Of a stretch of DNA of 64,000 bases, positions 63,492 through 64,000 are shown in pieces. How positions within the stretch are numbered: position 1 is the stretch's first letter; each line of letters opens with the position of its first letter. Origin of the DNA: Diphasiastrum complanatum (taxonomy: Eukaryota > Streptophyta > Lycopodiopsida > Lycopodiales > Lycopodiaceae); the NCBI GenBank assembly GCA_029204225.1, contig CM055100.1:30721649-30785648 (forward strand), given 5' to 3'. The notes beneath the pieces were generated by a model, which had not been told where the DNA came from, did not search any database, and was given only the letters and a program-made list of their open reading frames with translations. A program made the position numbers and the translations under genes.

Positions 63492-64000
63492 TACATTACT
63501 AACCATAAAAACCATGATCATTAACAAACGACGTCAAGCAACAACCCCAAAATTTATAAGTTGCAAGAAGTAAAGTTAACAAAAACATGTTTGTATAAGT
63601 AGAAAATTCATAGCATAGTTAACTTTGGTAGTGAAAAATAGAGTATTTTGACAAAGAATATGCACTCCCAAAATTTGAACCTAATTTATCAAGCAATGGT
63701 ATAAAGGGATTATATTTTTATCAATAGAAAGGACTTTAAGCTTCTAGAACAAAAAATTATCAACCTAAAATATTGTCCATAAATCCAAGAATTGGTAAAA
63801 AAAAAACTTCATAAACGTCACTAAATTATTGAAAAATGTGGCTACATGTACATATCAACCGTAATGTTGCTATGTTTTTTAATTCTTAACATCTCCACAA
63901 TGAACAAAAGCTTTCAATGACATTCATAACAAATGAATGTCAGACGTTTGTGCATGACAACTATCATACTCAACAACCACCAAGAGAGGCAGGATAGTAA
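63492..64000. other. AT-rich window end, no feature recognised
   Basis: Only short frames without signatures. Confidence 0.3.

Overview
The window reads as nuclear DNA of a land plant with a large, repeat-rich genome. The support is a class II KNOX homeobox gene, a condensin-II subunit gene with plant-type HEAT architecture, Arabidopsis-type CCCTAAA telomere motifs, Ty1/copia and Ty3/gypsy elements primed by initiator-Met tRNA, and hAT-type MITEs. Low gene density and kilobase-scale TE-filled introns suggest a non-flowering lineage (fern, lycophyte or gymnosperm); that is inference only.

Layout: 1-4.3 kb is a decayed copia element (+) with a 1.5-kb LTR and a primer-binding site. 5.8-7.5 kb holds a 659-bp hAT MITE and a fold-back repeat that was itself hit by a second hAT MITE. 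8.5-31.5 kb is one class II KNOX gene (+). Exon 1 carries the Q/E-rich N-terminus and KNOX1; exons 2-4 carry KNOX2, the ELK motif and the start of the homeodomain; exon 5 carries the recognition helix. Its 8.5-kb intron 1 holds a SINE, a hAT MITE and a broken gypsy element (-). Its 12.3-kb intron 4 holds a gypsy (+) interrupted by a second gypsy (-).

33-48.2 kb is a graveyard of copia fragments, inverted LTR remnants, a 53-unit CT microsatellite and an unusual reverse-transcriptase-like element at 41.3-43.5 kb. 49.9-57.6 kb is a CAP-D3 condensin-II gene (-), which I resolve into nine in-phase exons giving about 1,496 residues, including one GC-AG intron.

60.1-62.5 kb is an unrecognised (+) locus built on a 111-bp (37-codon) tandem repeat. 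A tiny tRNA-like SINE has landed in its first unit; the same SINE family also sits in KNOX intron 1. 63.0-63.5 kb has two possible (-) exons of an unknown gene.

The KNOX and CAP-D3 genes look functional and unrelated to each other. Most of the remaining recognisable sequence is mobile DNA. The most notable material is the roughly 85-bp SINE family, the CATAG-ended hAT MITEs with self-complementary GAAC/GAAACG arms, the fold-back with its nested insertion, the inverted-LTR gypsy compound, the RT-like element and the 37-residue-repeat gene.
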